Positions 22,034 through 35,471 of a stretch of DNA of 64,000 nucleotides are shown here, piece after piece. Location of the stretch: positions 8,550,311 through 8,614,310 of the forward strand of contig CM035170.1 in NCBI GenBank assembly GCA_020205615.1. Direction: 5' to 3'. Position numbers and translations under genes: made by a program. The stretch comes from Panax quinquefolius. Its lineage: Eukaryota > Streptophyta > Magnoliopsida > Apiales > Araliaceae. Numbering within the stretch: the stretch's first letter is position 1; every line of letters begins with the position of its first letter. The notes beneath the pieces are model-generated. The model searched no databases. It saw only the letters and a list, made by a program, of their open reading frames with translations, and had not been told where the DNA came from.

Positions 22034-23639
22034 CCACATGAAAAATTTCTAAATTTGATAAAAAGTTCCAACCAATATTTCAAAGATAATGATATTGAAG
22101 AAATAATATCATTTGAGAAGAAAATAACATCCCTTACCTCTAAAGATTAAGACTTAATTGAAATACCGGGTATAGTCTTTGAAGGGAACTTGCACCGCCT
22201 AACAATACTCAAAGTATACTCAAAATACTCACAAGAATACGCTTGATAATATAGAGAGAAAAACTTCAGCTTACGGTGTGATTTTCAATTCTAACCTAAG
22301 ACCCTATTTATAGGAAAATGCTTGAACACCAAAAGCGTAAAATTTAATAAAATATTAATATATATTATAAATTTCCTTAGCCCATCTTTGAAGATCTGAT
22401 TTCAGCAATTAATATCACATGTTAGCCCACTTAAATGCAAAAAAAAATGTTTTTCTTTAAAATAATAATTAAAACTTCCAAAAATCAATTATTTCGGAGC
22501 TTCGGAACTTCAATAATTCACAATAAATAGCCCTTTTAGCAGAAAATTTGAATCTCACGAGTTTTATAGGAAATTCAATTCTCTACAACTTTGCGTAAGA
22601 AAGTTTTTCCAATTCCAAATGTAAATTGACCAAATCCATAAACGGGTGATTTTACAGGCTATAATCAAATTTCTGTCAATAAATGGGGTCCTCCAACATG
22701 TTTAACATGTTTTAAACATTTATTGCAACAAAAATACTCTTCCTCGTATACTCATATATCCCACATTCGTTGTAAAAATATCACTATTATTATATTATTA
22801 AAATATAATAATATATTTAAATGAATTATTTTATCGTAAAAAAGATAAAATTTCAATTTTCAACAATTGTCACATTAAAAATTTTCTCCATCTATATCCA
22901 CATAAAATCAATATTTTCCTCATCATATGAATCAATAATTAATTATTCACAAATAATATTACGTAATCACAATATCGACAACCAGCGCCTCCTGAAAGAG
23001 GGGCTTTCCAATAAGAATTTCTCCTTATCGGGCGCCGCAATTAGGTGACCAAACCTCTCCTTGTATGTAACTTTCTAGACATTGCCAATAATGTTATCTA
23101 ATAATATTATTCGATAATATGAATTATTGCTTCGATAATGAAAAATACCGTAATGACACAATTATTGAAACAACAAAGAATATAAAATATCAACGCAAAG
23201 AATTATTAAATCAATAAAATATCGAATAAAGAATTATCGTAACCATTATTAAGTAGTGCCTTCTTACGTAAGAATCAATAATTGGTGCAATACCGTATGC
23301 TATCGTGTTTTAACCACCGGTATTTTAACAAGATAATAATCTGTAATAACTACGCCTGCTATTTTTTTAAACAACTTATATTTGTCATTTTCTTCATCCA
23401 ATCGCTTTCATTATGGAGCCCACAAAGATCACTACATGGTAAATTTAATATTCCCCGACAAAGAAGAATATTCCACGACCAAACTAATATTCCCCGACAA
23501 CAATGAATATTTTATAACCACTTGCTTATTTTGAAATATTTGCGTTTTTTACCCCTAACTATCCACATTAATCATACTATTTCAAAATAATAAATAGAAA
23601 AATTAAATTTCATTAATAATAAGTTGGGGTCTTACAACC

Positions 23640-23900
23640 TCCCTCCTTATGAAATTTCGTCCTCGAAATTGACGTGACGTACTGTGTGTTTCAAAGGTGA
23701 GGATACCTCGCTTTCATTTCCGCTTTCCAATTCCTGTGTCATTTCCTCTATAGCATGATTCCTCCACAAAACTTTAACTTGTGGTATGACCTTTCATGCG
23801 TAGGACATGCTCCTTCCTATCCAAGATCTTGATAGGTACCTCCTCATACGTTAAGTCTTCTACTATCTCGTCCTGGCTTCTAACTCTATAACGTGGTTCG
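23640..23900 (-). pseudogene. Gypsy-1 integrase C-terminal / chromovirus block
   Basis: The minus strand carries remnants of the block seen more clearly at 43855-44130: a YVxDPxHVIELEP region, then DLTYEEEPVKILDRKEHVL, then VKVLWRNHAIEE. This tail is characteristic of Del/Tekay chromovirus pol proteins. Here it is broken by small indels. Confidence 0.7.
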
Positions 23901-24900
23901 GGTCTTTCACATATTTACGAAGCACGAGATGTGAAACACATTATGAACACACGAACACTTAGACATACTCAAAGGTAACCAATAAATCTTGGATTGAGCT
24001 TTCCTCTCTCTCCCAAATCTTGTAACTCCCTTCCATGGAGCAACTCGCAACAATACATGATCCCCTTACACTAAATTCCACGTCCTTTCGATGAAGATCC
24101 GCATAACTCTTTTGTCGATCTTGTGCCGCTTTGTATACGTTGTCAATCATTTAGATCTTTTCCATAGTCATACGTACTAACCTCGGGTCCCAACAAAGGT
24201 TGCTTCACCCACCTCATCCCAACATACCGAGAGCGACACTTTCGTCCATATAATGCTTCAAATGGAGCCACACCTATACTTGCTCGATAATCTGTTATTG
24301 TAGGAGAATTCCACCAATGGTAAATACTTATCCCAACCGCCTTGAAGTTTAGGACACAGTAGTCTTAATAAATCTTCAAGAGTTTGAATAGTCCTTTCTC
24401 GATTGTCCGTCCGTATGAGGATGGTATGCCAATCAATCGTAAAACCGCGCCCATAGCTTTTTGCAAGCTAACCCAAAATCTTGAAGTGAATCTTGGGTCA
24501 CGATCCAAACAATGGATACAGCATGCCATGCAACCTCACAATCTCATTCACGTATATACTAGCAAGACGTTCAAGGAATAAGTCTCCGTGGTCGCAAGAA
24601 ATGAGCGGACTTGGTTAATCTATCAACAATAACCCAAATAACATTGATGCCTTGAGAAACCGTAGGAAGACCAGAACGAAATCCATGGTAATGTGTTCCC
24701 ACTTTCATTTCGAATCTCAAGTGGTTGCAACGGACCCTTAGGTACTAGATGCTCCGCCTTTACACGCTGACAAGTTAAACACATTGAGATAAACTTTGCA
24801 ATCTCTCTCTTCATATTGTTCCACCAAAATGTATGTCAAGATCACGATACATTTTGGTACTTCCAGATGGATTGCAAATGTTGTATTGTGTGCCTCCATC
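23901..24900 (-). pseudogene. Gypsy-1 integrase
   Basis: The minus strand at 24814-24623 reads MKREIAKFISMCLTCQRVKA, the second half of the HHCC zinc finger, then the LQPLEI linker. The core follows with frameshifts. A later segment, MIDNVYKAAQDRQKSYAD (24150 downward), is the region just after the catalytic core. DNA strand transfer would need an intact copy elsewhere. Confidence 0.8.
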
Positions 24901-25049
24901 ATAATCTTGTACTTCAAATCGTAGTCGTTAGGGACACAAAGTCTAGAGTGGACTCAAGTATTCCTTCTTCATCTATTCTCGCCCCTAATAGCTCCTTCTT
25001 GTACTTTCTTCTTCATATGCATCATTCCTGCCTGATTGGCTTGAGCAAC

Positions 25050-26450
25050 CTTAACTTTTTCTATTAAAGTTGGCTCTATATGTATACTTGACATCATCGC
25101 ACTCATTCCCCATATGATCTTCTAATCAACGCGTACCACCTACCACGCTCGCTTTACCAGATGGTATTGAATAGTGTGGTCGTAGTCTTCAATAGCTCGA
25201 GCCAACGTCATTGCCACATGTCGAGAGTTCTTTTTGAGTGAAGAAATATTTAAGGCTTTTATGGTCCGAATATATCTCCACTTTCTCCCATATAGATAGT
25301 GCCTCCATATCTTTAAGCGCGAAAACGATCACCGCTAACTCTAGATCATGAGTAGGATAATTCCTCTCATACTCTTTAAGTTATCGCGAGGCATAAAGCT
25401 ATGACTTTCCCACGCTGCATGAGAACACATCCTAACCCTTTGCACTCAAGCATCATTTGTAGATAACAAATCCATCCAACCGGATGGTATTGTTAGAACA
25501 GTCAAAATAAGTCTCCTCTTAAGCTCTTGGAAACTTTTCTCGCATTCTTCGCTCAAACGAATTTTGTATCCTTCCGAAGTTAGCCGAGTTAATGGAGTAG
25601 CGATTCGAGAAAACCCTTCCACGAATCTCCGATAATAACCAAATAAACCCGTAAAGCTACGATTTCTTGATCACCGACTTTGGTTGCTCCCAACTTTGTA
25701 TTGCTTCAATCTTCGCCGGTCCACTTGATACTCCATGTTTTGACACTGACGCGCCCAAGAAATGCTACTTCCTCGCCGTAACTCACATTTCTTCAATTTG
25801 GCATATAGTTTGTTTTCACGAAGCCTTTGAGTACCAAATTTCAAATGGTGCTCATGATCTTCACGACTTTTGGAATATATGAGGATGTCATCAATAAAGA
25901 CAACAACAAACCGATCCAAATATTCCTTGAATACTCGGTTCATCATATCAATGAAAGCCGCATGAGCATTAGTCAATCCGAAAGACGTGACTAAGAATTC
26001 ATAATGCCCGTCTCGAGTTCTAAAGGCGCCTTTAGAATATCCTCGCCTAATCTTCAAATTGATGATATCCGTAATCGAAGATCAATTTTTGAAAAGAATT
26101 GTGCCTTCTTGCAATCGGGTCAAACAAGTCATCAATACGAGGTAGAGGATACCTATTCTTGATGGTGACATGGTTCAATTCCCGATAGTCAATACAAAAG
26201 TCGCATACTCCCGCCTTTCTTCTTTACTTAATAAAACAGAGCACCCCAAGGAGATGTACTTAGATTTATGAAAATCGATGTCCAACAATTCTCGTAGTTG
26301 GACCTTTAACTCCGAAGTTCAATATGAGCCATTCGATATGGGGTTTTAGAAATGGGCTTTGTACCAGTTCAAGATCAATAAAGAATTCAACTTCACGCTC
26401 GGGGTAGACGGAAGTTCTTCAGAAATACGCCAGAAAGTCAATAACAACAG
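25050..26450 (-). pseudogene. Gypsy-1 reverse transcriptase and RNase H
   Basis: The minus-strand frame at 26057-25671 carries the RT palm: [20 protein letters not shown] and then [20 protein letters not shown], with the catalytic FIDD at 25898-25887. The upstream finger region and the downstream RNase H are recognisable but out of frame. This core is absent from all other gypsy copies in the window. Confidence 0.88.
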
Positions 26451-26559
26451 AATATTATTCAAATTTGACGTGTCTTTATTCAAATCCATAACATGGGCTA
26501 AGAAAGCTTGACATCCGCTTTTCAATAAACGAATAACTTTATGATTAGATATGACAAAG

Positions 26560-26950
26560 ATTGATTTTAATGGTTTAGTTGCTTGAATTGCATAACAAAG
26601 TTGATTAGAATATGAAAACTAACAACCTTACGAAAACAATCAATTTTGGCATGATGAGTAGTTAACCAATCAATCCCTAAAATCACATCAAAAGCAAGTA
26701 TCTTTAAAGAGATAAGGTCAACAGTAAGGTGATGGTGCCAACTTGAATCAAACAAGATTTATAAACAAAGGATGTGATAAAAGTTTCTCCTAACTGAGTC
26801 TCCACAGATAGGTCAAAGTCTAATTTCTCCTGAGTCAAGTTTAAACGTTGAGCACATACATGAGAGAGAAAATGAATGGGTAGCACCAGATCAAGTAAGG
26901 TATAAACTTCGCAAGAATTTATAAATAGCTTACCCGTGATCACCTCGTTT
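26560..26950 (-). pseudogene. Gypsy-1 protease
   Basis: The minus-strand frames 26943-26704 and 26755-26567 give CEVYTLLD, the start of the Asp protease active site (expected D-T/S-G-S, lost here by a frameshift), then AQRLNLTQEKLDFDLSVET and FAFDVILGIDWLTTHHAKID. The ILGxDWL block is typical of gypsy protease C-termini. Confidence 0.82.
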
Positions 26951-27039
26951 GGGTTCCTCGCATTTTGACCAAACGCTTCTTCCTAATCGCTGACTTTGAC
27001 TTTTCTGGGACATCCTTTTGAGTCACCGCTCCCGCTGAA

Positions 27040-28170
27040 CTAGGTTTCGCTACTGTACAATCTCGAGCGATATGTCCTTCCTTTCCACAATTATAGCATA
27101 CCTTGAACTGTTAGGGGCGGTTTGACCGATATGTCCCTTTTTTCAGATTTGTAGCATATGACCGGTGGTCGTTTCTCCCTTAGAACCGGGCTTTGCCCAA
27201 GACTGCTGCCTTCACATGGTCGTTGTTAAATCTCCTCTTTTAAAATCTCCTCCCGACTCGCTTCTTCTATTTTCATGGCCATGATTACCACCGTGGTGGT
27301 TACCATATTTGTCCGTCTGCTTTTTTCTCCACCGTTATCATTATTCTACATTGATCGCTATCTCCGGTACGATCCTCGGTTATGGTCCCCAGTTGAACAT
27401 ACTCGTTATCTCGCTTCTAACAATTGAGCCCTGTTAACAACATCCGAATAGAGAGAAAACTTATGAGAAATGAGATATTGTCAGACGGGGTTTCAAACCT
27501 CTCGTAAACATCCGCGTCATACGCTCCTCATTCTCCACCAAATGAGGTGCAAACCTCGATAACTCGCAATCTTTGCCTCGCATCGAGACACCATCATGTT
27601 GTTTTGTTCTAATACGATGAACTCCACTTCCTTCATACGACGAACACTTTCGTGAAAGTATTTGTCATTAAATAATTTTTGAAATGTCTCCCAAGACATG
27701 CCGAGTCTTGTACGGATGGGTACGCTTCACGATTCTCCCACCAAGAGTCTCCGCTTCGCCACTTTAACATAAAGGTGGCGAATGGAACCTTCGTTTTTTC
27801 GCATCCCAAGACATCGAATATCTTGGTAATTTGCTTGACCAATGTTTCCGCCATGATCGGATCCGCTTTCCTTAAATTCGTGGTCCCAACTCTTTGAATC
27901 GCATGGCTATGACAACCCGTGAATTGCTATCATTTCCTCCTATATTTTGAACACGAGTCTCCCTCGTCTCGATTTTGTATGAAACTCAAAAAGCTTCTAA
28001 ACATCCCCTCGCTCATCATCTCGCTTTGGTGTTGTTCATGGGAGGAACATTGCCAACCAGCTTGCACGCTTCTCCTCGTTGGTGAGTACAAAGCCTCCAC
28101 TACCTCATTTCCATTGTTAATATTCTCAATGACATTCTCAAATCATCGCTATAAAACAAGGGTTAATTAA
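27040..28170 (-). pseudogene. Gypsy-1 gag
   Basis: On the minus strand, a capsid-type segment runs from 27854 to 27517 (LVKQITKIFDVLGC, SWETFQKLFNDKYFHESVRR, MKEVEFIVLEQ). It is followed by two zinc-knuckle remnants near 27175-27060, the second reading CYNCGKEGHIAR. The start codon lies near 28155 but is blurred by indels. Confidence 0.8.
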
Positions 28171-28310
28171 GGAAATCAATATATCACATAATATCCCTAT
28201 ATACTCGACTAACTAACAAATAAGCTTAGGTAGTAGGACACACTAGCCAAAGGATTTACTCGCCTCCCCTCCTAGTTCTATTCCCCATCTCCGCCAGAGA
28301 TCATATCCCT

Positions 28311-28325
28311 AAGCTCGATACCAAC
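28311..28325 (-). other. Gypsy-1 primer binding site
   Basis: The minus strand reads TTGGTATCGAGCTT immediately inside the 5' LTR. It resembles the initiator-methionine primer site TGGTATCAGAGC with changes. Confidence 0.7.
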
Positions 28326-30996
28326 CGCGACGCCCCAAAATAGGTATACATCACCCATTCTCGAGTTGTCAATACATGGTATGTAAAACAACTACAACTT
28401 TATTATTACAACAAGAAATCTGTGAGTTTGAATACAAATATTATCTTCTAGATAATATCTATACTCAAATAAATCCTCATCACATTTATTGATACATTAT
28501 TTTACAAATATGGTGAGGACTACTAAACAACTCTCTCTAGAACTTTCATTCCATACCCGACTGTACTCGCTTATATTCTCGCCTCCCCGAGAAGAAAAAA
28601 AATGGAACAAAAGGAAAAGGGTGAGCTCAACTAGCCCAAGAAAGAATATTATGACTAAGATAATATACAACAAATTATCGTTAGTCTTCAACAGGAAAAA
28701 TCTAATAGAATACAATAGACAACAAATTTTAAATCAATATTCGCAGCTGAAATAATAATTCATTAGAAGAGTTAAGTAGAGAATGCAAACTACTATCTTC
28801 TATGTATGAATTTAAAAGTTCATCGCTCATCTTTTATCCCCGTAACATCAATCAATATATATCCGAATCAAATATTCATCTTTGCACTACGTGCCAAAGA
28901 TATTCATCACCGGGTCATGTTCATCTAAACACTGCTCATCTTTGCACTACTACGCCAAAGATATTCATCGAAATCATTCATCTTTGCACTACAAAAAATG
29001 CAAAGATATTCCATAATATCATCATTTAAGACCAAGATGATGAAAATATTTTAAAGAAAAGCGAATCCAAAGAAACAAAATGACAAGGATTAAGGATTAA
29101 GGATTCATACTTTGTTTTATCCACGCCCAAAAATACCTCAAAAATATTCATAATGGTGTAAAATTCAAGAATGATCAAAACATGGATACAATCAAAGCTA
29201 GTATCCGTAATAGATATTTTGGACAAAAAGAAGAAATTTTATTTTTCTATGAATAGTCTTAGTATACGTGAATAGTAACTCAGACACCAAAAGATAGAAA
29301 TTTCCCAAAAAACATCTTCACGCTTCATTAATAGTACTCGTGAATAGTAACTTATGAATAAGAACTCATGAATAGTAACCCGACATGAAAAAGTTCCAAA
29401 TTTGATAAAAGTTCAAACCAATATTTCAAAGATAATGATATTGAAGAAATAATATCATTTGAGAAGAAAAATAACACCCCTTACCTCGAAAGATTAAGAC
29501 TTAAATTGGAATACCTGTATAGTCTTCAAGGAACTTGCACCGCCTAACAATACTCAAAGTATACTCAAAATACTCACAAGAATACGCCGATAATATAGAG
29601 AGGAAAACTTCAGCTTACGTGTGTGATTTTCAATTCTAACATATACGCATTTTTATTTATAGAAAATGCTTAGAACACTTCAAAGCGTAAAATTTAATAA
29701 AATATTAATATATATTATAAATTTCCTTAGCCCATCTTTGAAGATCTTATTTCAGCAATTAATATCACATGTTAGCCCACTTAAATGCAAAAAAAACGTT
29801 TTTTCTTTAAAATAATAATTAAAACTTCCAAAATCAATTATTTTGAGTTTCTAACTTTAATAATTCACAATAAATAGCCCTTTTATCAAAAAATTCAATC
29901 TCGCAATTTTTATATAGAAAATTCAATTCTCTATAACTTTGCGTAAGAAAGTTTTTCCGAATTCCAAATGTAAATTGACCAAATCCACAAACCAGCAATT
30001 TTACAAGCTATAATCAAATTTCACCATATAATGGGGTGCACCGACATGTTTAACATGTTTTAAACATTTATTGCAACAAAAATACTCTTCCTCCTCGTAT
30101 ACTCATATATCCCACATTCGTTGTAAAAATATTACAATTATTATATTATTAAAATATAATAATATATTTAAATGAATTATTTTATCGTAAAAAGATAAAA
30201 TTTTAATTTTCAACAATTGTCACATTAAAATTTTCTCCATCTATATCCACATAAAATCAATATTTTCCTCATCATATGAATCAATAATTAATTATTCACA
30301 AATAATATTACAGTAATCACAATATTGACAACCAGCAGCTTTCAGAAAGAGGGGGCTTTCCATAAGAATTTTCCTTCATCAAGCGCGCAATTAGGTGACC
30401 AAACCTCTCCTGTATGTAACTTTCTAGACATTGCCAATAATGTTATCTAATAATATTATTCAGATAATATGAATTATTGCTTCGATAATGAAAAATACCG
30501 TAATGACAATTATCAAACAACAACAATATAAAATATCAACGCGGCAATTATTAAATCAATAAAATAATCGAATAAAGAATTATCGTAACCATTATTAAGT
30601 AGTGCCTTCTTACGTAAGAATCAATAATTGGTGCAATACCGTGTGTCTACTTGTTTTTAACCAACCGAGTATTTTAATAAGTAATACTGGTAATAACTAC
30701 GCCAGCTATTTTTAAACAACTTATATTTGTCGCTTTCTTCATCCAATCGCTTTCCGGTTATGGGGCCCACAAAAGATCGCACTGTCAGCATTTACGAATA
30801 TTCCCCGATAGCAAGAATATTCCACGACCAAACGAATATTCCCCGACAACAAAGAATATTTTATAACCACTTGCTTATTTTGAAATATTTGCGTATTTTA
30901 CCCCTAACTATCCACATTAATAAAATCAACCCTTACTATTTCAAAATAATAAATAGAGAAAATTAAATTTCATTAATAATAAGTTGGGGTCTTACA
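28326..30996 (-). repeat. Gypsy-1 5' LTR
   Basis: 2,671 bases, nearly identical to 20941-23636 apart from scattered small indels. The inner terminus reads CGCGACGCC instead of TGTGACGCC. Confidence 0.92.
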
Positions 30997-31001
30997 TCAG
31001 A

Positions 31002-31158
31002 CATCATTTTTTTAAGGGATAATATTTCAAAAGGATTAATTAAATTAATTTTTATTCCAATAGAAAAACAGTTGACTGACATTTTTACTAAACCTTTAAG
31101 TGAAGAAAGGTTCTGCATGCTAAGAAGAGAACTTGGAATGTGCATGGTATATTTATGA
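31002..31158 (+). pseudogene. Copia-1 RNase H C-terminus, after Gypsy-1
   Basis: It resumes with HHF, then LRDNISKGLIKLIFIPIEKQ and LTDIFTKPLSEERF, the normal end of copia pol, and stops at TGA 31156-31158. A run of seven T (31007-31013) is one base too long for the frame. Confidence 0.88.
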
Positions 31159-31515
31159 TTTACGTGATTAAAAGTTTATTTCATGCAGGTTATATTTTTT
31201 TAAATTATTTTTTTTGCATGATATCTAATAAATATATGTTTGTTAGACATTCCTTATCTACTTAAATGATATTCTAGATACACGGTTGTTTTAAAAATCA
31301 TAATTATCGCTGGATATCAATTTAGTAGAAGACGTAAAGACCTCCACCTTGGAACTCGGAACCGCAGCCGAACAGACTTCTTCGAAATTTGAAAAGACAC
31401 ACGCTTTTCAGTGATGGACTCTTGAATATTCTCTATTTTATATCCTCAGACTTCATCATTATTCAGATCTATCGCCTTCATCACCATCTTTTTCACTCAC
31501 AACATCCATCACACC
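31159..31515 (+). other. Copia-1 spacer between pol and the extra ORF
   Basis: Non-coding and T-rich, then pyrimidine-rich toward the ATG at 31516. It may act as a leader or splice-acceptor region for a subgenomic message, but I see no proof. Confidence 0.4.
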
Positions 31516-32118
31516 ATGAAAATCAGAGCTAGCAATCGATCATTTGGGAAATCAAACGAAGATGGATCATTGCTGAAGCATCCTACGGGCACAAAGATGA
31601 AATCAAAACGTGTACAGAAGAAATCCTCTGTTCATAAGTTATCCGATGCTACACTAATATCAGATGACTCGGATTCCAATTTTTTGTTCTTAAAAGCCCC
31701 AGATGTCGAACGGTCTCACCAAGAAAAGATGAAGCAACCCATGGATGACGAACATTTTTCATCTCAACCAGACTCTCCCTCGAATCTGGTAAATCCGTTT
31801 TCATCCTCTTTTGATTTACAAGAGAATTTCTTTAGAGGCCCTAGTTTCGAAACACGTTTTAAAAACTCCATTGCTACAAAACAATTTGTGTAAGAAAAAT
31901 CTTTGGACCTCTTTTATCACAAACACTCTTTTTTGGAAAAACTTTTCACCGAGTGCAACATTTTTTCTATGTTGTTTCCTTCTGCTGTTGCCTATCCTCA
32001 GTTGGTCCAACAATTCTACACCAATCTTGAGTGTAATGGAGACTGTTTTACCACATTTGTCAAGGGTAAATCTTTATTTTTCACAAGTATAGATTTTGGA
32101 AGTATTCTGGGTGTTTCT
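31516..32118 (+). pseudogene. Copia-1 extra ORF after pol, N-terminal part
   Basis: The ATG at 31516 opens a basic, Ser-rich, probably disordered 125-residue frame. After a frameshift near 31890 it continues as SMLFPSAVAYPQLVQQFYTN, then FVKGKSLFF and SILGVS, ending at the gypsy array. The pattern LVxxFYxNL ... VxGKxxxFxxxxxxxxLG resembles the domain known as putative plant transposon protein (PF20167), found in extra ORFs of plant copia elements. No signal peptide or membrane anchor is seen, so I do not call it an envelope. The C-terminal part resumes at 46131. Confidence 0.65.
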
Positions 32119-32380
32119 TGTGACGCCCCCAAAATAGGTCAATTCCATCCAACCCATTCTGAGTTGTCAATACATGGTACAGAAATAACTACAACTTTAT
32201 TATTACAACAGTAAAACTGTGAGTTTGAATACAAATATTATCTTCTAGACAATATCTATACTCAAATAAATCCTCATCACATTTATTGATACATTATTTT
32301 ACAAAAATGGTGAGGACTACTAAACAACTCTCTCTAGAACCTTCATTCCATACCCCACTCTGCATTTCTAGATATTCTCG
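32119..32380 (-). repeat. Truncated gypsy LTR, left edge of the array
   Basis: It begins TGTGACGCCCCC and matches only the first 260 or so bases of the family LTR. It is then joined to gag sequence at the 4-base overlap CGCC (32379-32382). Confidence 0.85.
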
Positions 32381-32382
32381 CC

Positions 32383-32863
32383 ATGATCGGATCCGGCTTT
32401 CCCTTAAATTCGTGGTCCCAACTCTTTGAACTCGCATGGCTATAACAACCCGTGAATTGCTATCATTTCCTCCTCAGTATTTTGAACACGAAGTCTCCCT
32501 CGTCGATTTTGCAATGAAACTGCAAAGCTTCTAAACACCCCTCGCTCATCATCTCGCTTTCAAGTGGTGTTGTTCACAGGAGGAACAATGCCAAGTCATT
32601 GCACGCTCTCCTCTCGTTGGTGAGTATGTGCGCCTCTCCACTGGTCTCATTTCCACTATTAATATTCTCGACGACATTCTCAAATCATGTCATAAAACAA
32701 GGGTTAATTAAGGAAATCAATATATCACATAATATCCTTATATATCGACCAACTAACAAATAAGCTTAGGTAGGACACACTAGCTAAGGATTTACTCGCC
32801 TCTCCCTCCTAGTTCTATTCCCCATCTCCGCCAGAGATCATATCCCTAAGCTCCGATACCAAC
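32383..32863 (-). pseudogene. Gypsy gag 5' end and leader remnant
   Basis: It matches Gypsy-1 27853-28325 (ATGATCGGATCCGGCTTTCC and onward), ending in the primer site GAGCTTAGGG read on the minus strand. Everything from mid-gag to the far LTR is deleted. Confidence 0.8.
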
Positions 32864-35471
32864 CGCGACGCCCCAAAATAGGTCCATTCCATCCAACACA
32901 TTCTCGAAATGTCAATACATGGTACGTAAACAACTACAACTTTATTATTACAATAGTAAAATCGTGAGTTTTGAATACAAATATTATCTTTTAGACAATA
33001 TTTATACTCAAATAAATCCTCATCACATTTATTGATACATTATTTTACAAAAATGGTGAGGACTACTAAACAACTCTCTCTGTAACCTTCATTCCATACC
33101 CCACTTGCATTTTCGCTTATATTCTCGCCTCCTAAGAAGAAAAATGGAACAAAAAGGAAAAGGGTGAGCTCAACTAGCCCAAGAAAATATCATGACTAAG
33201 ATAATATACAACAAATTATCGTTAGTCTTCAACAGGAAAAATCTAATAGAATACAATAGACAACAAGTTTTAAATCAATATTCGCAATGAAAATAATAAT
33301 TCATTAGAAGAGTTAAGTAGAGAATGCTAACTACTATCTTCTATGTATGAATTTAAAAGTTCATCGCCTATCTTTTATCCCCGTAACATCAATCAATATA
33401 TATCTCGAATCAAATATTCATCTTTGCACTACAAAGCCAAAGATATTCATCACTTAGTCATGTTCATCTAAACACTGCTCATCTTTGCACTACGGCCAAA
33501 GATATTCATCGAAATCATTCATCTTTGCACTACAAAGCCCAAAGATATTCAATAATATCATCATTTAAGACCGAGGACGATGAAAAATATTTTTAAAGAA
33601 ACGAATCCAGTGAAACAAAATGACAAGGATTAAGGATTAAGGATTAAGGATTCGTACTTTGTTTTATCCATATCCAAAAATACCTCAAAAATAATCATAG
33701 TGGTGTAAAATTCAAGAATGATCAAAACATGGATACAATCAAAGCTAGTATCCACAATAGATATTTTGGACGAAAAAGAAAATTTTCATTTTTCGATGAA
33801 TAGTACCGTATACGTGAATAGTGACATATACATGAATAGTAACCCCGACACTAAAAGTTTCAAATTTGATTAAAAAGTTCAGATCAATACTTCGGCATAA
33901 TGATATTAGAATAAATAATATCATTTAAAAAAAAAAAAATCCCTTACCTCGAAAGATCAGTAGTTCTAGTTGAAACACCGAATATAGGCTATGACTTGAA
34001 TTTGCACCGTATAACAATACTCAAAATATACTCAAAATACTCACAAGAATACGCTCGATAATATAGAGAGAAAACTTGAGCTTAGTGTAATTTTCAATTC
34101 TAACCTAAGCACCCTATTTATAGAAGATCTTGTAACAACACAAAAGCGAAAAATTTAATATAATATTATTATTTATATTAACCATTCCTACGCACACCTT
34201 TGAATTTAGAATTCAAAGAATTGCACACATGCAAAATGAGGCCCACACATTGAAAAAACGTTTTTTGAATATAAATATTTAAAACTTCCAAAAATCAATT
34301 ATTTTAACTTCGTAACTTTAATAATTCATAATAAATAGCCCTTTTATCGTAAAAATTTGAATCTCGCGATTTTATATAGGAAATTCAATTCTCTACAACT
34401 TTACGTAAGAAAGTTTTTCCAAATTCCAAATGTAAATCGATCAAAATCCACAAAAACTAACGATTTTATTGTGCCATATAATCAAATTTCTACATTAATT
34501 GTGTCCACCAACACAAAATATGTGTTAAACATTTAATGCCACAAAATACTCTTCCTCCTCATATACTCATATATCCCACATTCATTATAAAATATCACCA
34601 AGTTAATATATTATTAAAATAATATATTTAAATGAATTATTTTATCGTAAAAAGATAAAATATTAATTTTCAACAATTGTCACATTAAAAATTTTCTTCA
34701 TCTATATCCACATAAAATCAATATTTTCCTCATTATATAAATCAATAATTAATTATTCACAAATAATATTACAGAATCACAAGATCTTGAACTCAGTGCT
34801 TCTCAGAAAGAGGGCTTTCCAATAAGAATTTCTCCTTCTTGCCGCAATTAATTAGGTGACCAAAACTCTCCTGACATGAACTTTCTAGACATTGCCAATA
34901 ATGTTATCTAATAATATTATTCAGATAATATGAATTATTGCTTCGATAATGAAAAATACCGTAATGAGAATTATCAAACAACAACAATATAAAAATATCA
35001 ACGCAAAGAATTATTAAATCAATAAAATATCGAATAAAGAATTATCGTAACCATTATCGAGTAGTGCCTTCTACGTAAGAATCAATAATTTGTGCAATAC
35101 CGTAGCTACTGCTCAACAATGCGTATTAGTGTGTTTTAATCACCGGTATTCCAACAAGATAATTGTGAATAACTACGCCGTTATTTAAACAACTTATATT
35201 TGTCGCTTTCTTCATCCAATCGCTTTCAAGTTATGGGGCCCATAAAAGATCGCTACCGTCAGTATTTAATATTCCCCACAGCAAGCAAGAATATTCCACG
35301 ACCAAACGAATATTCCCTATTTATAATGAATATTTTATAACCACTTGCTTATTCAAAATATTTACTTAATTTTACCCATAACTATCCACATTAATCAAAT
35401 CAACCCTTTACTATTTCAAAATAATAAATAGAGAAAATGAATTTTATTTATTAATAATTTGGGGTCTTACA
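32864..35471 (-). repeat. Gypsy LTR shared by two internal regions
   Basis: 2,608 bases. Its left side faces a primer site (5' LTR role) and its right side faces a pol 3' end (3' LTR role). Its tandem zone 2 is short (33798-33846). Confidence 0.9.

Larger units (their letters stand above)
20941..23636 (-). repeat. Gypsy-1 3' LTR
   Basis: 2,696 bases. It has a TATA box on the minus strand at about 22304-22312 (complement of CTATTTATA) and two internal tandem-repeat zones (21485-21620 and 21859-22033). Confidence 0.92.
20941..30996 (-). mobile_element. Gypsy-1: complete chromovirus (Del/Tekay-type), minus strand
   Basis: 10,056 bases with LTRs at both ends and an exact 5-base duplication, TCAGA (20936-20940 and 30997-31001). 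The left end is TGTGACGCCCCC and the right end GGGGTCTTACA. On the minus strand the order is LTR, primer site, gag with zinc knuckles, protease, RT, RNase H, integrase, a C-terminal chromovirus-type block, LTR. This is the only gypsy copy in the window that retains an RT core. Frames are heavily broken. Confidence 0.93.
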
